This document shows positions 35,853-44,956 of a stretch of DNA of 64,000 nt, piece by piece. The stretch spans positions 62,001 through 126,000 of the forward strand of contig NZ_VCIG01000038.1 in the NCBI RefSeq assembly GCF_006345815.1, read 5' to 3'. Each line of letters starts with the position of its first letter. Position 1 is the first letter of the stretch. Under the pieces are notes generated by a model. That model worked only from the letters and a program-made list of their open reading frames with translations. It was not told the DNA's origin and did not search any database. This DNA comes from Ochrobactrum sp. CGA5 (GTDB lineage: Bacteria; Pseudomonadota; Alphaproteobacteria; Rhizobiales; Rhizobiaceae). The position numbers and the translations under genes are program-made.

Positions 35853-36731
35853 TTCTGACCTCCAGTCAAGAGTCGGAGGTTCTAGAGATAAGTGAATATT
35901 TTCAAATACTTGGATGGACGACCAACGCAGCATCAGAAAAGTCAGGAAACTGGAAGTCAGTCCGATACATGTCGGACAGGGTGCGACAACGCAACGAATC
36001 GCAGTTGGCTAGCCAAACTGGAACTGTATTTCTTGAACGGATTTGCTTGGAAGAAATGGCGGAGAGGATGGGATTCGAACCCACGAGACCCTTATGAGGT
36101 CTACTCCCTTAGCAGGGGAGCGCCTTCGACCACTCGGCCACCTCTCCGGTAAGGGCGAGATAGCCGGTACGCTTTGTCATTTCAAGCGAATTGCGCGCCA
36201 ACTGGTAATTTTTCCTGCGAATTATCGCACTTTATATATACGCGATCTGAAATATAGCAGGAATCAGAGGCTTTCACGGAAAGCCGCGGAGACCATTTCG
36301 CAGATATATAAGGCCGGAGATTCGCCTTGAATTCAACCAATGTGGCGGTTCGCGATGGTACTTTGACATATTCTGAGTCCGGAGCAGGTCAATTTACAGA
36401 TTCGCATGCCGGAAGCAGTGTCGATGTCAAATATCGCGTATTTTCAAGCGTTAAGACCCGTTAATTCGCCTTTACTCATGTTAATAAGCTGTAAATGAGT
36501 TACCTGGAAACGGGCAATTTCGTGTCTTTTCTGCAACAACCCTCCCTCATAGAAGCACGAGAAAGGTTGGGAGAGTGCATTCGATGTTGAAACGAGAAAG
36601 CGGGCGAGTATCTTCACATCCAGAAGAAGGAGCGCTTCGGGGCGACTTTTTCAAAAGGGGATGGGGACAGGTTGTCCTTCAGCCAAATCAGAATGCCCAG
36701 ACCCATTTTTAACTTTGACTGGAGGTCAGAA
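35853..36731. promoter_or_regulatory. Inter-porin region around tRNA-Ser
   Basis: The 879 bp between the divergent porin starts hold one tRNA gene (36057-36147) and no protein gene. The last 17 bp before each porin ATG are identical, part of a longer perfect inverted repeat. A 6-bp-arm dyad GTCCGA-TACATG-TCGGAC lies at about 35959-35978 upstream of the left porin. Upstream of the right porin, TTAATAAGCTGTAAA (36481-36495) resembles a CtrA box with one imperfect half. About 580 bp between tRNA and right porin remain otherwise unexplained and could contain a long leader or small RNA. Confidence 0.4.
36057..36147 (-). tRNA. tRNA-Ser, anticodon GCU
   Basis: Reading the minus strand, the acceptor stem GGAGAGG pairs with CCTCTCC, the anticodon loop CTGCTAA carries GCT, the long variable arm typical of tRNA-Ser is present, and the T arm has GGTTCGAATCC. 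The discriminator G and a genome-encoded CCA follow (ending at 36057). It reads the AGC/AGU serine codons. It lies in the region between the divergent porin genes and points towards the left one. Confidence 0.95.
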
Positions 36732-37847
36732 ATGAACATCAAGAGCCTTCTCCTTGGCTCCGCTGCAGCTCTGGTTGCAGCTTCCGGCGCTCAGGCTGCC
36801 GACGCAATCGTCGCGCCAGAGCCAGAAGCCGTTGAATATGTCCGCGTCTGCGATGCTTACGGCGCTGGCTACTTCTACATCCCGGGCACCGAAACCTGCC
36901 TGCGTATCCATGGCTATGTTCGTTACGACGCCAAGGGTGGCGATCGCGTTTATGCCCGTACGGCTAGCGACATTGATCGTGACACCTGGGGCAAGAACGC
37001 CCGTGCGACGCTCCGTTTCTCGACCGCTTCGGAAACCGAACTCGGCACTCTGAAGACCTACACCGAACTGCGTTACAACTGGAACGGCGGTGGCGACGGC
37101 GAAGAAGACGCATACGGTTCGAGCGAAAACAGCTCGCTGCGTTACGCTTACATCCAACTCGGCGGTCTGCGCGTTGGTCTTGATGAATCGGCCTTCGTGA
37201 CCTTCCCTGGTTACCTCGGCAACGTCATCAATGACGACGTGATCCTCGCCGGCGGCTATCGCACCAACCTCATCAGCTACACCTTCACCGGCGGCAACGG
37301 CTTCTCGGCCATCCTGTCGTTCGAAGAAGGCGGCAATGGCGACGCTGACGTTGACGTTACGCTCAAGGACTACATGCCGCATGTTGTTGGCGGCCTGAAG
37401 TACGCTGGCGGCTGGGGCTCGATCGCTGCAGTTGCGGCTTATGACGCCCGTAACGAAGAGTGGGCCGGCAAGGTTCGCGGCGACGTAAACATCACGGATC
37501 GTTTCTCGGTCTGGGTAATGGGTGGTTACAAGTCCAATGACGACCATTACGCTATCGCCAACGGTGAATCCTACCGCGTAATCGACTCGTTCTACGGCAC
37601 CTGGGGCGGCGACTGGGCTGTCTGGGGTGGCGCTGCGTTCAAGGCAACCGAAAAGGCTACCTTCAACTTGCAGCTCGCTTACGATGACTCCGAAACCTTC
37701 GAAGCAACTGCAAACGTTGCTTACCAGTTGGTTCCTGGTTTCACCATTACGCCGGAAGTTACCTACGTACAGTGGAACGACAAGAACACCAGCCTCGACG
37801 GCAAGGATGCTTTCCAGGGCATGGTTCGCTTCCAGCGCTCGTTCTAA
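36732..37847 (+). CDS. Omp2-type general porin (right copy)
   Basis: Outer-membrane porin of 371 residues, paralogue of the divergent left copy. Signal peptide, mature start and the two cysteines are identical; conserved beta-strand blocks such as [42 protein letters not shown] and the end AFQGM(V/I)RFQRSF alternate with loops that differ in length and sequence (for example an insertion around [19 protein letters not shown]). GGAGG precedes the ATG at 36732; an open frame upstream is not needed. A strong terminator follows. Confidence 0.92.
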   Translation: MNIKSLLLGSAAALVAASGAQAADAIVAPEPEAVEYVRVCDAYGAGYFYIPGTETCLRIHGYVRYDAKGGDRVYARTASDIDRDTWGKNARATLRFSTASETELGTLKTYTELRYNWNGGGDGEEDAYGSSENSSLRYAYIQLGGLRVGLDESAFVTFPGYLGNVINDDVILAGGYRTNLISYTFTGGNGFSAILSFEEGGNGDADVDVTLKDYMPHVVGGLKYAGGWGSIAAVAAYDARNEEWAGKVRGDVNITDRFSVWVMGGYKSNDDHYAIANGESYRVIDSFYGTWGGDWAVWGGAAFKATEKATFNLQLAYDDSETFEATANVAYQLVPGFTITPEVTYVQWNDKNTSLDGKDAFQGMVRFQRSF

Positions 37848-37870
37848 TCCTTTTGGGATTGTTCAAAGAG

Positions 37871-37900
37871 AACCCGGCAGCGTCGCTGCCGGGTTTTTTG
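37871..37900 (+). terminator. Rho-independent terminator after the right porin
   Basis: Stem AACCCGGCAGCG / CGCTGCCGGGTT with a minimal loop and a T-run, 23 bases after the porin stop. Confidence 0.92.
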
Positions 37901-38021
37901 TTTGCGGATTTTCATAGCTGCGATCTTGCTTTCGCCGGAAACTCGGTCTTTGTACGAATAGAGAACAGCATGTATTTTGCCGTTTCATATTCGATGATTA
38001 CCAGCCTGGGGATGCTACGAC

Positions 38022-38657
38022 ATGTTCAAATGGTTTTGGCCCGGAGTGACCTGGACCGCAGCGCTGACGGCGCTTGCGCTCTGGTTCGGTGCCGATCGGG
38101 TGGAGACGGATATCGCGACGCGCGCCGGCGAAGCACTGGCTCCATATATCTGGACGGGCTTCGATGTGGACGGTCGTGATGTGACGCTTAAGGGCATAGC
38201 GCCCAATCCTGAGGCTCGGTCCGCCGCAAAAGCAGCACTGGATCAGGTGAGAGGGATTCGGGAAATCATCGATCTGACGAGTGTCCTCCCGCTCGTGTCG
38301 CCCTACGCTCTAAAGATCAAAAAGAGCGCAGACGGAATCATTTTGTCTGGTTCCGTTCCAGATAATGATGCCAGAGACCGTATCATGGCGGCGGCTGAAA
38401 GTGCTTCTCCCGGCATTCCGCTAGATGACGAGATGGCCGTAAGCCGTGGCAGTCCGGTGAGCTTTGTGGATTCGGTGGTGTTTGCGTTGCAGCTTCTATC
38501 GGGTCTGCGGGAAGGGGAAATTGAGATTTCAGATCTCAACATCTCTGTCAAAGGCACGCCAGAAGACGATAACAGCTATCAAAAGATAGAATCCCAGTTG
38601 AACGCCCCGCTTCCGTTCGCTCTGAAGAAAGGGCGGGTGGCGATCGGCACCCCCTAG
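38022..38657 (+). CDS. Membrane-anchored BON-domain protein
   Basis: A 211-residue protein with one N-terminal transmembrane helix (VTWTAALTALALWFG) and a periplasmic part. Two BON-like units can be followed: residues about 45-90 (VDGRDVTLKGIAPNPEARSA ... VRGIREIIDLT) and about 95-130 (GIILSGSVPDNDARDRIMAA). BON domains bind phospholipid or help hold the envelope together. This resembles the N-terminal half of some OmpA-type envelope proteins of rhizobia, but the OmpA peptidoglycan domain is missing. The gene stands before two small membrane genes on the same strand. Confidence 0.72.
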   Translation: MFKWFWPGVTWTAALTALALWFGADRVETDIATRAGEALAPYIWTGFDVDGRDVTLKGIAPNPEARSAAKAALDQVRGIREIIDLTSVLPLVSPYALKIKKSADGIILSGSVPDNDARDRIMAAAESASPGIPLDDEMAVSRGSPVSFVDSVVFALQLLSGLREGEIEISDLNISVKGTPEDDNSYQKIESQLNAPLPFALKKGRVAIGTP

Positions 38658-38815
38658 CTTCGACAGCAAGGAAGGTTGACCGGATTTGGAGTTCTGCCCC
38701 CAGTCAGTTTTCTGTTCGGAATTGACAGCCTGCCTGTTCGGGTCTTTCCTTTCCCTTTATGAGTAGGCATAGCGGATCATATGTTCCGTTCCCGTAACAG
38801 AAAGCGGACCTGGCA

Positions 38816-38905
38816 ATGCTCTATTTAGCCATATCGTTTTGGCCTGTTCTGGTCGCGGCGGTTCTGATCGGCGCTGGCGTGGGTTGGCTGACCGCTTTGA
38901 AGTAG
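38816..38905 (+). CDS. Very small membrane protein, 29 residues
   Basis: A single hydrophobic helix, starting MLYLAISFWPVLVAAVLIG and ending in GWLTALK. The codon use looks like neighbouring genes and a weak GGAC ribosome-binding site precedes it. It lies between the BON protein and the helix-hairpin-helix membrane protein genes on the same strand, 80 bp before the latter. Very short, so it may be chance, but the composition is that of a true membrane micro-protein. Confidence 0.42.
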   Translation: MLYLAISFWPVLVAAVLIGAGVGWLTALK

Positions 38906-38985
38906 TGGCAGCACATTGAGGGCAGGGAAAGTTGACGGCGGATGCGGTCGTCGGGCTTGAGTAATTTGGAGTACGAGGAAACTAT

Positions 38986-39645
38986 ATGCCGTTGCTGATT
39001 GTTCAACTGGCTGTTCTTGTCGCCATCGCTTTTGTTGTCGGCTGTCTTTTAGGCCGCTTCGCAAGACGTAGAAGCGCGGTGGTTTCGGACCATGAACGCA
39101 CAATCATAGCCGCAGCACACGCTACGTTGCCTGCCGATGCGAAGCCGGAAGCCGCCAAAGAGGCCGAAGCACAGGCTAAAGCAGAGGAACCCAGGGCTTC
39201 ATTCCAGCCAAGCGAGCGGCAAAAAACTGAGGTGAAGGCTGTGCCAGAGGCGGAAGTGGTCGGAACCTGGCCTTCGCAGGCTGAAAAGCCGGATGCCAAG
39301 ATAGAACCGGTTTGCGATCCGGGCCGTCCAGAGCTTCTGGAAGCTGCACGCTTTGGAAAGCCAGATGACCTGACGGTTATAAATGGTATCGGTAGGGCGG
39401 TTCAGCGGTTGCTCAATGAAATCGGCGTGTTTCACTACGACCAGATTGCCGGTTGGAACGAAGACGAATCGCGATGGATCGAGCGAAACATAGGATTCCC
39501 GCGCCGTGTGGAGCGTGAAGGTTGGATTGGGCAATCCATCATGCTGATTGATGCAGCGAACAGGACCAGCGTAAAGAAAGCGGCAAAAACCCGAAAAGCA
39601 GCCACTAAACCAAAATCGCGACGGACAAGAAAAGCAGGCGAATAG
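38986..39645 (+). CDS. Membrane protein with helix-hairpin-helix-like C-terminal domain
   Basis: A 219-residue protein: membrane helix at residues 3-24 (LLIVQLAVLVAIAFVVGCLL), a long Ala/Glu/Lys-rich linker, and a C-terminal domain DDLTVINGIGRAVQRLLNEI with the downstream ESRWIERNIGFPRRVEREGW. The INGIG motif and following pattern match the helix-hairpin-helix-like domain often annotated as NADH dehydrogenase subunit E-like in Hyphomicrobiales; it is not itself a respiratory subunit. A lysine/arginine-rich tail ends the protein. GAGGAAA precedes the start. The stop codon lies within the terminator hairpin. Confidence 0.75.
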   Translation: MPLLIVQLAVLVAIAFVVGCLLGRFARRRSAVVSDHERTIIAAAHATLPADAKPEAAKEAEAQAKAEEPRASFQPSERQKTEVKAVPEAEVVGTWPSQAEKPDAKIEPVCDPGRPELLEAARFGKPDDLTVINGIGRAVQRLLNEIGVFHYDQIAGWNEDESRWIERNIGFPRRVEREGWIGQSIMLIDAANRTSVKKAAKTRKAATKPKSRRTRKAGE

Positions 39646-39656
39646 CCTGCTTTTTT
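39630..39656 (+). terminator. Rho-independent terminator containing the stop codon
   Basis: Stem AAGCAGGC / GCCTGCTT followed by T6. The TAG stop of the upstream gene overlaps the loop and the 3' arm, so termination and translation end coincide. Confidence 0.85.
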
Positions 39657-39662
39657 CATTTT

Positions 39663-39693
39663 AGAGCGGTCTTCCCAAAATGGGGACCGCTCT
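39663..39693. repeat. Short inverted repeat at the end of the lytic transglycosylase gene
   Basis: Arms AGAGCGGTC and GACCGCTCT around 13 bases. The AGAGCGG end also occurs in the repeat at 12765. On the minus strand it covers the stop of the transglycosylase gene and may help end that transcript. Confidence 0.6.
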
Positions 39694-41830
39694 AGCGCCG
39701 ACCGTAAATCAGATCGGTCTGAATATCGGCGCTACCAGTTAAGCGGGCTTTGTAGACCTCGTAGTTTTCCATTACGCGCTGAACATAGTTCCGTGTTTCT
39801 GAATATGGGATGCGTTCGATCCAATCCACAACCTGATCGATGGGCTTGCCACGTGGATCACCATATTTCTCGACCCATTCCGATGCCCGGCGGGGTCCCG
39901 CATTGTAACCAGCGAAGGTAAGTACGTAAGACCCGTTGAAACGGTCAAGCTGCTCACCGAGAAAATGCGCGCCAAGCGTTGCGTTATAGCCTGCGTCACT
40001 CGTGAGGCGCGGTGCGGAGAAGCTCATACCGTTGCGGCTAGCGACGCTTTTGGCCGTTGCGGGCATAAGCTGCAGCAGACCACGCGCGCCAGCTTTTGAA
40101 ACCGCACCGACGTTGAATTCACTTTCCTGCCGCGCAATAGCATAGGCAAGGGCTTTGCCCGAGCCGCTTATATTGGCAGTGGCGGGAATCGCGCCGAGCG
40201 GATGCGACAGAGCACCCACATCGAGGCCGCGCAGCGCAGCATTCTTGCCGACGCGCAGCGCCAGATAGTGATTCTCGTTGCGCTCGGCCATGACCGCAAG
40301 CAGGGCCAGTTCACCGACGCTGTCCAGTTCCTGTGATAGTTGGTTGTAGAGCGTCGTCGCGCGACTGCTGTATCCGACTTGTTCCAATCGCTTGATGGCC
40401 TGTACGGCGGGGCGCCCCGCAAACCGAGCACGATCCGCTTCAGTAGGTCGTGGATAGATAAGCTCTGGTGCCTTTTCGCTCAGCTTGGCCGCTGAAAGCT
40501 GTCCGTAAAATGTCGTGCCGAAATGAGCGGAGCGACGATAATAGTCACGCGCATTGCCGCCTGCACCGGCTTCAGCCGACCGTCCCAGCCAGTAGAAGGC
40601 GCGAGAAGCGGAAATCGGACGTGAGGAGATTTCTGCGATTTTCGCAAAATGCGGTGCGGCCGCCTTCGGCTGGTTCAGAGCACGAAGCGCATACCATCCA
40701 GCATGGAATTCCGCTTCTGCGGCCATTGTAGGTGATTCGGCTGCATGAGCCGAAACCAGCTTGTAGGCGAGTTGCGGTTTGCCAAGGTCGAGCAGTTCCC
40801 GTGACAGGATACGGCGCTCGACCCACCAGGCGTCTGGATCGATAAGTGCTGATGCCTGACGGGGCGCATTGAGCATAAGGTTCGCCGCCTCGTTATAGCG
40901 TTCGGCGCGACGCAGATAGCGAATTTTCAGGAACTGATAGGCTGCATTGCCTTGCCATGTGCGGTCGACGTCCGCTATCGCTCTCGCTGCGTTCGGAGAT
41001 TTTTGTGCGACGGCCGCAAAGGCATTGTAGAGCGATTGGGCCTGCGCAGGCCCTGCGAGCAGCTTTGCGGACTGCATGCGGTCATTGTAGAGAGAGTTCA
41101 GAATACGGCGTTGATGGTCCTCGCGAGTCAGAACGCCCGAAAACTCCTTCAGAATTGTTCGCTCATCATCGGCGGAAAGCCGCTGTTTGGCCCACCAAGG
41201 CGAGAGCAATCCGTGTGCTCTGCTTGCGTTGCCGGTGCTGACATAGGCACGGGCGAGCAGGATCATACCCTCAGTGGTCTGCGGACGCGTTTTGCCGAAT
41301 GTAGCGATTACGGTTGCCGCCGCGGGGTTTTCCTTGAAGAGGGCGCGTTCTGAGTTGCGACGCAGAACCGACATTCCAGGCCAACCACGCAAATCCGATG
41401 CCGCTTTAGCAATCTCTGTGCTTGAGACACCAGCGAGACCGGACGTGGCTATTGCCCAGGTCAAAATCTGACGGTCGAGCGAGCCGTGGGGCATAGCGTT
41501 GCGAAATGCGATCGCACTTGCCGCGTCACGAGCGGAAAGGGCATCAAGCCCGCTTTTCAGTGTTCCGCCAATTGCTGCCGGATTTTCCATGCGGCTGACC
41601 GCCGACGTCATGATCGGGTCGGGCGCGGCGGGGCGAGGTTTCGGCGTCACCAGGTTCATTGGCGACTGGTGTGTCGTTGTCGGCGCAAAGGGACGTGCAA
41701 GTGGCGTTGGCACATCAGTTGGCAGCGAAGACTGGGCGAGAGAAATCATTGGCTGCAAGGCAACCGCAACAATGCAGCTCGTGAGGAGGGCTTTTCTTTT
41801 CAAGGATATCGCTGCGGTTTGTTTTGACAT
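39692..41830 (-). CDS. Soluble lytic murein transglycosylase (Slt family)
   Basis: Periplasmic enzyme that cleaves the glycan strands of peptidoglycan. The 712-residue protein has a signal peptide (about 1-33, ending SLAQ), a long helical superhelix region (about 90-540) and a C-terminal lysozyme-like domain where the catalytic glutamate lies in IARQESEFNVGAVSKAGARG, with LLQLMPATA and FAGYNAGPRRASEW following. This is the classic Slt70 architecture. It is divergent from dapA, sharing a 396-bp upstream region. Confidence 0.92.
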   Translation of the reverse strand: MSKQTAAISLKRKALLTSCIVAVALQPMISLAQSSLPTDVPTPLARPFAPTTTHQSPMNLVTPKPRPAAPDPIMTSAVSRMENPAAIGGTLKSGLDALSARDAASAIAFRNAMPHGSLDRQILTWAIATSGLAGVSSTEIAKAASDLRGWPGMSVLRRNSERALFKENPAAATVIATFGKTRPQTTEGMILLARAYVSTGNASRAHGLLSPWWAKQRLSADDERTILKEFSGVLTREDHQRRILNSLYNDRMQSAKLLAGPAQAQSLYNAFAAVAQKSPNAARAIADVDRTWQGNAAYQFLKIRYLRRAERYNEAANLMLNAPRQASALIDPDAWWVERRILSRELLDLGKPQLAYKLVSAHAAESPTMAAEAEFHAGWYALRALNQPKAAAPHFAKIAEISSRPISASRAFYWLGRSAEAGAGGNARDYYRRSAHFGTTFYGQLSAAKLSEKAPELIYPRPTEADRARFAGRPAVQAIKRLEQVGYSSRATTLYNQLSQELDSVGELALLAVMAERNENHYLALRVGKNAALRGLDVGALSHPLGAIPATANISGSGKALAYAIARQESEFNVGAVSKAGARGLLQLMPATAKSVASRNGMSFSAPRLTSDAGYNATLGAHFLGEQLDRFNGSYVLTFAGYNAGPRRASEWVEKYGDPRGKPIDQVVDWIERIPYSETRNYVQRVMENYEVYKARLTGSADIQTDLIYGRR

Positions 41831-42226
41831 TGGCTAACTAGAACAAAGACTTGGTTGATACGCAATATGTTGTTTAAATCCGGCTTTTCTTAGCCCGGCA
41901 TTAGAGCGGCGGTATTCGACAATGAGGATAAGCTCAAGGAGTGAAATCATCCTTAATAAAGCCTTATCGTGTGTCGCTGTATGGAGTTTGGCGGGGCAGA
42001 TCTCCAATGTTTCCGAAGGCAATTCGACGAATAGCCGGTGAAGCATGGACGATGCTGCATTTTTTGCCGCAAAACTGCCGTATTCCGCTTGTTTTGCCAG
42101 CGTACCCCGCTTGCTCCACTCGTGCTGCAAGACTATTGTGCAACGCCTCAACCCGATCAGAAGCAAGGGTAACCCAAGCTGATCCGTGGAATGAGGTCCA
42201 GTCTTTCTTTTTTCAGGAGTTCACTA
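41831..42226. promoter_or_regulatory. Divergent region between transglycosylase and dapA
   Basis: About 396 bp with no supported gene. An open frame runs from 41941 into dapA but lacks a ribosome-binding site and has atypical composition, so I treat it as non-coding. The CAGGAG just before 42227 sets the dapA start. No repeat, operator or riboswitch-like pattern was recognised. Confidence 0.35.
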
Positions 42227-43108
42227 ATGCTGAAGGGCTCAATTACCGCGCTTGTCACGCCATTCGATTCCGAAGGAGCGTTCGACGAGAAAGCCTTTCG
42301 CGCATTTGTAAACTGGCAGATCGAAGAAGGCACCAAAGGTCTGGTTCCGGTCGGCACGACTGGCGAAACGCCGACCCTGTCGCATGACGAGCACAAGCGC
42401 GTTATTGAGGTTTGTATCGAGGTTGCGGCAGGCCGTGTTCCTGTGATTGCCGGTGCGGGCTCCAACAATACGGTCGAAGCGATCGAACTGGCACAGCATG
42501 CCGAAAAGGCTGGTGCTGATGCTGTTCTCGTCGTCACGCCTTATTACAACAAGCCGAACCAACGCGGCCTTTACGAGCATTTCTCGCGCGTGGCACGTTC
42601 CATCTCAATTCCGCTCATCATCTACAATATTCCCGGCCGTTCGGTCATCGACATGACACCGGAAACGATGGGCGCTCTCGTTCGCGACCACAAGAATATT
42701 GTGGGCGTCAAGGATGCGACCGGCAAGATCGAGCGCGTATCGGAACAACGAGCAACGTGTGGAAAGGAATTTATCCAACTTTCCGGCGAAGATGCCACTG
42801 CCTTGGGTTTCAACGCCCATGGCGGGGTAGGGTGCATTTCGGTGACGTCCAACATCGCGCCACGTCTATGTGCCGAATTCCAGGATGCATGTCAGGCTGG
42901 CGATTTTGCCAGGGCGCTCGAGCTTCAGGATCGTCTCATGCCGCTGCATAAGGCGCTCTTCATCGAACCGAATCCGTCGGGTCCGAAGTATGCGCTGTCG
43001 CGGCTTGGTCGCGTGGAAAACGTGCTGCGTTCGCCTATGGTGACCGTAGAAGCAGCCACAGCAGAGAAAATTGATCAGGCCATGAAACATGCGGGCCTGG
43101 TCAACTGA
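42227..43108 (+). CDS. dapA: 4-hydroxy-tetrahydrodipicolinate synthase
   Basis: First committed enzyme of lysine and diaminopimelate synthesis, joining pyruvate and aspartate semialdehyde. The 293-residue TIM-barrel protein has the signature [14 protein letters not shown], the tyrosine-bearing [15 protein letters not shown] and the Schiff-base lysine in [12 protein letters not shown]. The ATG at 42227 is preceded by CAGGAG; the open frame extends 36 bases further up. The genes dapA and smpB are adjacent, with a terminator between them. Confidence 0.96.
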   Translation: MLKGSITALVTPFDSEGAFDEKAFRAFVNWQIEEGTKGLVPVGTTGETPTLSHDEHKRVIEVCIEVAAGRVPVIAGAGSNNTVEAIELAQHAEKAGADAVLVVTPYYNKPNQRGLYEHFSRVARSISIPLIIYNIPGRSVIDMTPETMGALVRDHKNIVGVKDATGKIERVSEQRATCGKEFIQLSGEDATALGFNAHGGVGCISVTSNIAPRLCAEFQDACQAGDFARALELQDRLMPLHKALFIEPNPSGPKYALSRLGRVENVLRSPMVTVEAATAEKIDQAMKHAGLVN

Positions 43109-43139
43109 CCTGTCAATTTTAGTGCTTTCGCCAATTTTT

Positions 43140-43167
43140 ACGCTCCCGTAGCTTCGGGAGCGTTTTC
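43140..43167 (+). terminator. Rho-independent terminator after dapA
   Basis: Stem ACGCTCCCG / CGGGAGCGT with TAGCTT loop and a T-run. It separates dapA from smpB, which therefore likely has its own promoter in the short 30-bp gap or depends on read-through. Confidence 0.88.
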
Positions 43168-43199
43168 ATTTCAGGCATTGCACATTATATGGTGCCATC

Positions 43200-43676
43200 A
43201 TGAACAAGCCGAAGAATTCTCCCGTGCGCAAGATCATCGCGGAAAACCGCAAGGCGCGCTTCAACTTTGAAATTCTTGATACACTCGAAGCCGGTCTCGT
43301 CCTGACAGGCACCGAGGTCAAGTCGCTGCGCGCCAATCAATCCAACATAGCGGAAAGCTATGCGAGCTTTGAGAATGGCGAATTTTGGCTCATCAATTCC
43401 TATATCCCAGAATATACGCAGGGCAATCGTTTCAATCATGAGCCGCGGCGCTTGCGCAAACTGCTCATCAGCAAGCGTGAAATGTCGCGCCTGTTCAACT
43501 CTGTATCCCGCGATGGGATGACCGTGGTGCCGTTGAAGCTCTACTTCAATGACAGAGGACGGGCCAAGCTGGAATTGGCATTGGCGCGAGGCAAAAAGAC
43601 TCATGACAAGCGCGAGACGGAAAAGAAACGCGACTGGAATCGCGAAAAGGCTCGCTTGATGCGGGATAAGGGATGA
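43200..43676 (+). CDS. smpB: SsrA-binding protein SmpB
   Basis: RNA-binding partner of tmRNA in rescue of stalled ribosomes. The 158-residue protein has the family motifs [35 protein letters not shown] and [16 protein letters not shown], and the basic C-terminal tail ([20 protein letters not shown]) that enters the ribosome. The start is ATG at 43200. The tmRNA gene itself is not in this window. Confidence 0.97.
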   Translation: MNKPKNSPVRKIIAENRKARFNFEILDTLEAGLVLTGTEVKSLRANQSNIAESYASFENGEFWLINSYIPEYTQGNRFNHEPRRLRKLLISKREMSRLFNSVSRDGMTVVPLKLYFNDRGRAKLELALARGKKTHDKRETEKKRDWNREKARLMRDKG

Positions 43677-43688
43677 ATATCTGCAAAG

Positions 43689-43714
43689 AAAAGAGCGCCT
43701 TAGGCGCTCTTTTG
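43689..43714. terminator. Bidirectional terminator between smpB and the family 5 glycosylase
   Basis: Stem AAAGAGCGCC / GGCGCTCTTT with a tiny TTA loop and T-runs on both strands. The TAA stop of the minus-strand glycosylase gene is formed by the loop. Confidence 0.88.
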
Positions 43715-44350
43715 ATTCAGATAATCGCGTACATTTCGGAATACGGTGCGGAACATCGCATCCGTCAGTCGCCCGGTATTCGTGTTATAGCGTGAGCAGT
43801 GATAGCTGGAAAAAATGCGCAGGCTGCCGATGTCACTCGCCCGGTCGTGACCGAACGGATGTCGCGCAACCGGCGCGCCAAGGGCGCGCACCGTGGATTG
43901 GTGCGCAATCGTTCCCAGCGTGACAATTGCCTGCAGATTCTGAAACCGGGTCAGCATCGGCGACAGGAACTGCCGGCAATTGTTGACCTCAGAGCCGATG
44001 GGTTTGTTTTCCGGTGGTACGCAGCGCACCGCATTGACGATACAGGCATCCACCAGGCGCAAACTATCGTCGGGACGCGCTTCAAACTTACCGGTAGCAA
44101 ATCCAAACTCACACAGCGTGCTGTAGAGAAGGTCGCCAGCATAATCGCCGGTAAACGGTCGCCCGGTCCTGTTGGCGCCACGTAAACCCGGCGCCAGCCC
44201 CACAATCAGGAGCCGGACATCGTCATCATGTACGGGCAGAAACGGTGGAACCGGTGAATTATGCCACAATGGTTCCTTGCGACGCCATTCCTGTAGGAAT
44301 GCGTGCAGCCTCGGACAGATATCGCAATTGGGAGATGGTTCGGAAATCAT
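43700..44350 (-). CDS. Uracil-DNA glycosylase, family 5 (UDGb) type
   Basis: Iron-sulfur DNA glycosylase of 216 residues, active on uracil and often other deaminated bases. The N-terminal CDIC pair, motif GLAPGLRGANRTGRPFTGDY and the NAVRCVPPENKPIGSEVNNC segment give four cysteines suitable for a 4Fe-4S cluster, and SSYHCSRYNTNTGRLT is the C-terminal motif. This is the second glycosylase family in the window, together with the family 4 type at 20804. The gene ends in a terminator shared with smpB. Confidence 0.9.
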   Translation of the reverse strand: MISEPSPNCDICPRLHAFLQEWRRKEPLWHNSPVPPFLPVHDDDVRLLIVGLAPGLRGANRTGRPFTGDYAGDLLYSTLCEFGFATGKFEARPDDSLRLVDACIVNAVRCVPPENKPIGSEVNNCRQFLSPMLTRFQNLQAIVTLGTIAHQSTVRALGAPVARHPFGHDRASDIGSLRIFSSYHCSRYNTNTGRLTDAMFRTVFRNVRDYLNQKSA

Positions 44351-44380
44351 GCCTCTGCATGAACCGGGACGACGACGGCG

Positions 44381-44956
44381 TCAATAGCTGTCGTCGAGAT
44401 CATCATCCTGGCGGCGCGGTGCGCGTTCAGACGGGTCGCGACCAATCTCAGCCTTGAGTGAGACCAGATCGATGAAATGGTCTGCCTGGCGGCGCAGTTC
44501 ATCAGAGATCATGGCAGGCTGGGTAGTGAGAGTCGAGACGACCGAAACCTTGCGGCCCTTGCGCTGAAGAGCTTCGGCAAGCGAACGGAAATCCCCGTCA
44601 CCAGAGAAAATAACAAAATGGTCGACTGTATCGGTGAGCTGCATCGCATCGACTGTCAGCTCGATATCCATATTGCCCTTCACCTTGCGGCGTCCGGTAG
44701 AATCCGTGAATTCCTTGGCAGCCTTGGTGACGACCTTATAGCCGTTATAATCCAGCCAGTCGATCAAAGGGCGTATTGAGGAATATTCCTGATCTTCAAC
44801 GAGAGCAGTATAATAATATGCACGGAGCAGATAGCCACGCTTCTGAAACGCCTTTAAGAGCTTCCGATAATCAATATCGAACCCCAGCGTTTTGGAGGCG
44901 GCGTATAAATTGGCGCCGTCAATAAAAAGGGCAATCTTTTCACGAGAATCGAACAT
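44381..44956 (-). CDS. NYN-domain (LabA/DUF88) putative ribonuclease
   Basis: A 191-residue cytoplasmic protein with the PIN-like NYN fold. Acidic residues expected for metal binding are seen in IALFIDGANLYAA and FVIFSGDGDFRSLAEAL, with MDIELTVDAMQL between. NYN proteins are thought to cut RNA, but this one has not been tested. The C-terminus is charged and disordered (RAPRRQDDDLDDSY). It lies 30 bp upstream of the family 5 glycosylase on the same strand, so the two may form an operon, and is divergent from rpoZ. Confidence 0.86.
   Translation of the reverse strand: MFDSREKIALFIDGANLYAASKTLGFDIDYRKLLKAFQKRGYLLRAYYYTALVEDQEYSSIRPLIDWLDYNGYKVVTKAAKEFTDSTGRRKVKGNMDIELTVDAMQLTDTVDHFVIFSGDGDFRSLAEALQRKGRKVSVVSTLTTQPAMISDELRRQADHFIDLVSLKAEIGRDPSERAPRRQDDDLDDSY

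Noticed and set aside
34851-35858. Open frame of 335 codons antisense to the left porin
   Set aside because: It mirrors the porin gene and lacks a ribosome-binding site; a matching mirror frame (36726-37547) exists over the right porin, as expected from shared codon bias. The porin has signal peptide, cysteines and a terminal aromatic residue.
36057-36147. tRNA-Ser as the attachment site of the recombinase
   Set aside because: No second copy of the tRNA 3' sequence was found near the recombinase, and a porin gene lies between them.
41941-42387. Open frame overlapping the dapA start
   Set aside because: No ribosome-binding site, atypical residues and overlap with well-supported dapA coding sequence in another frame.
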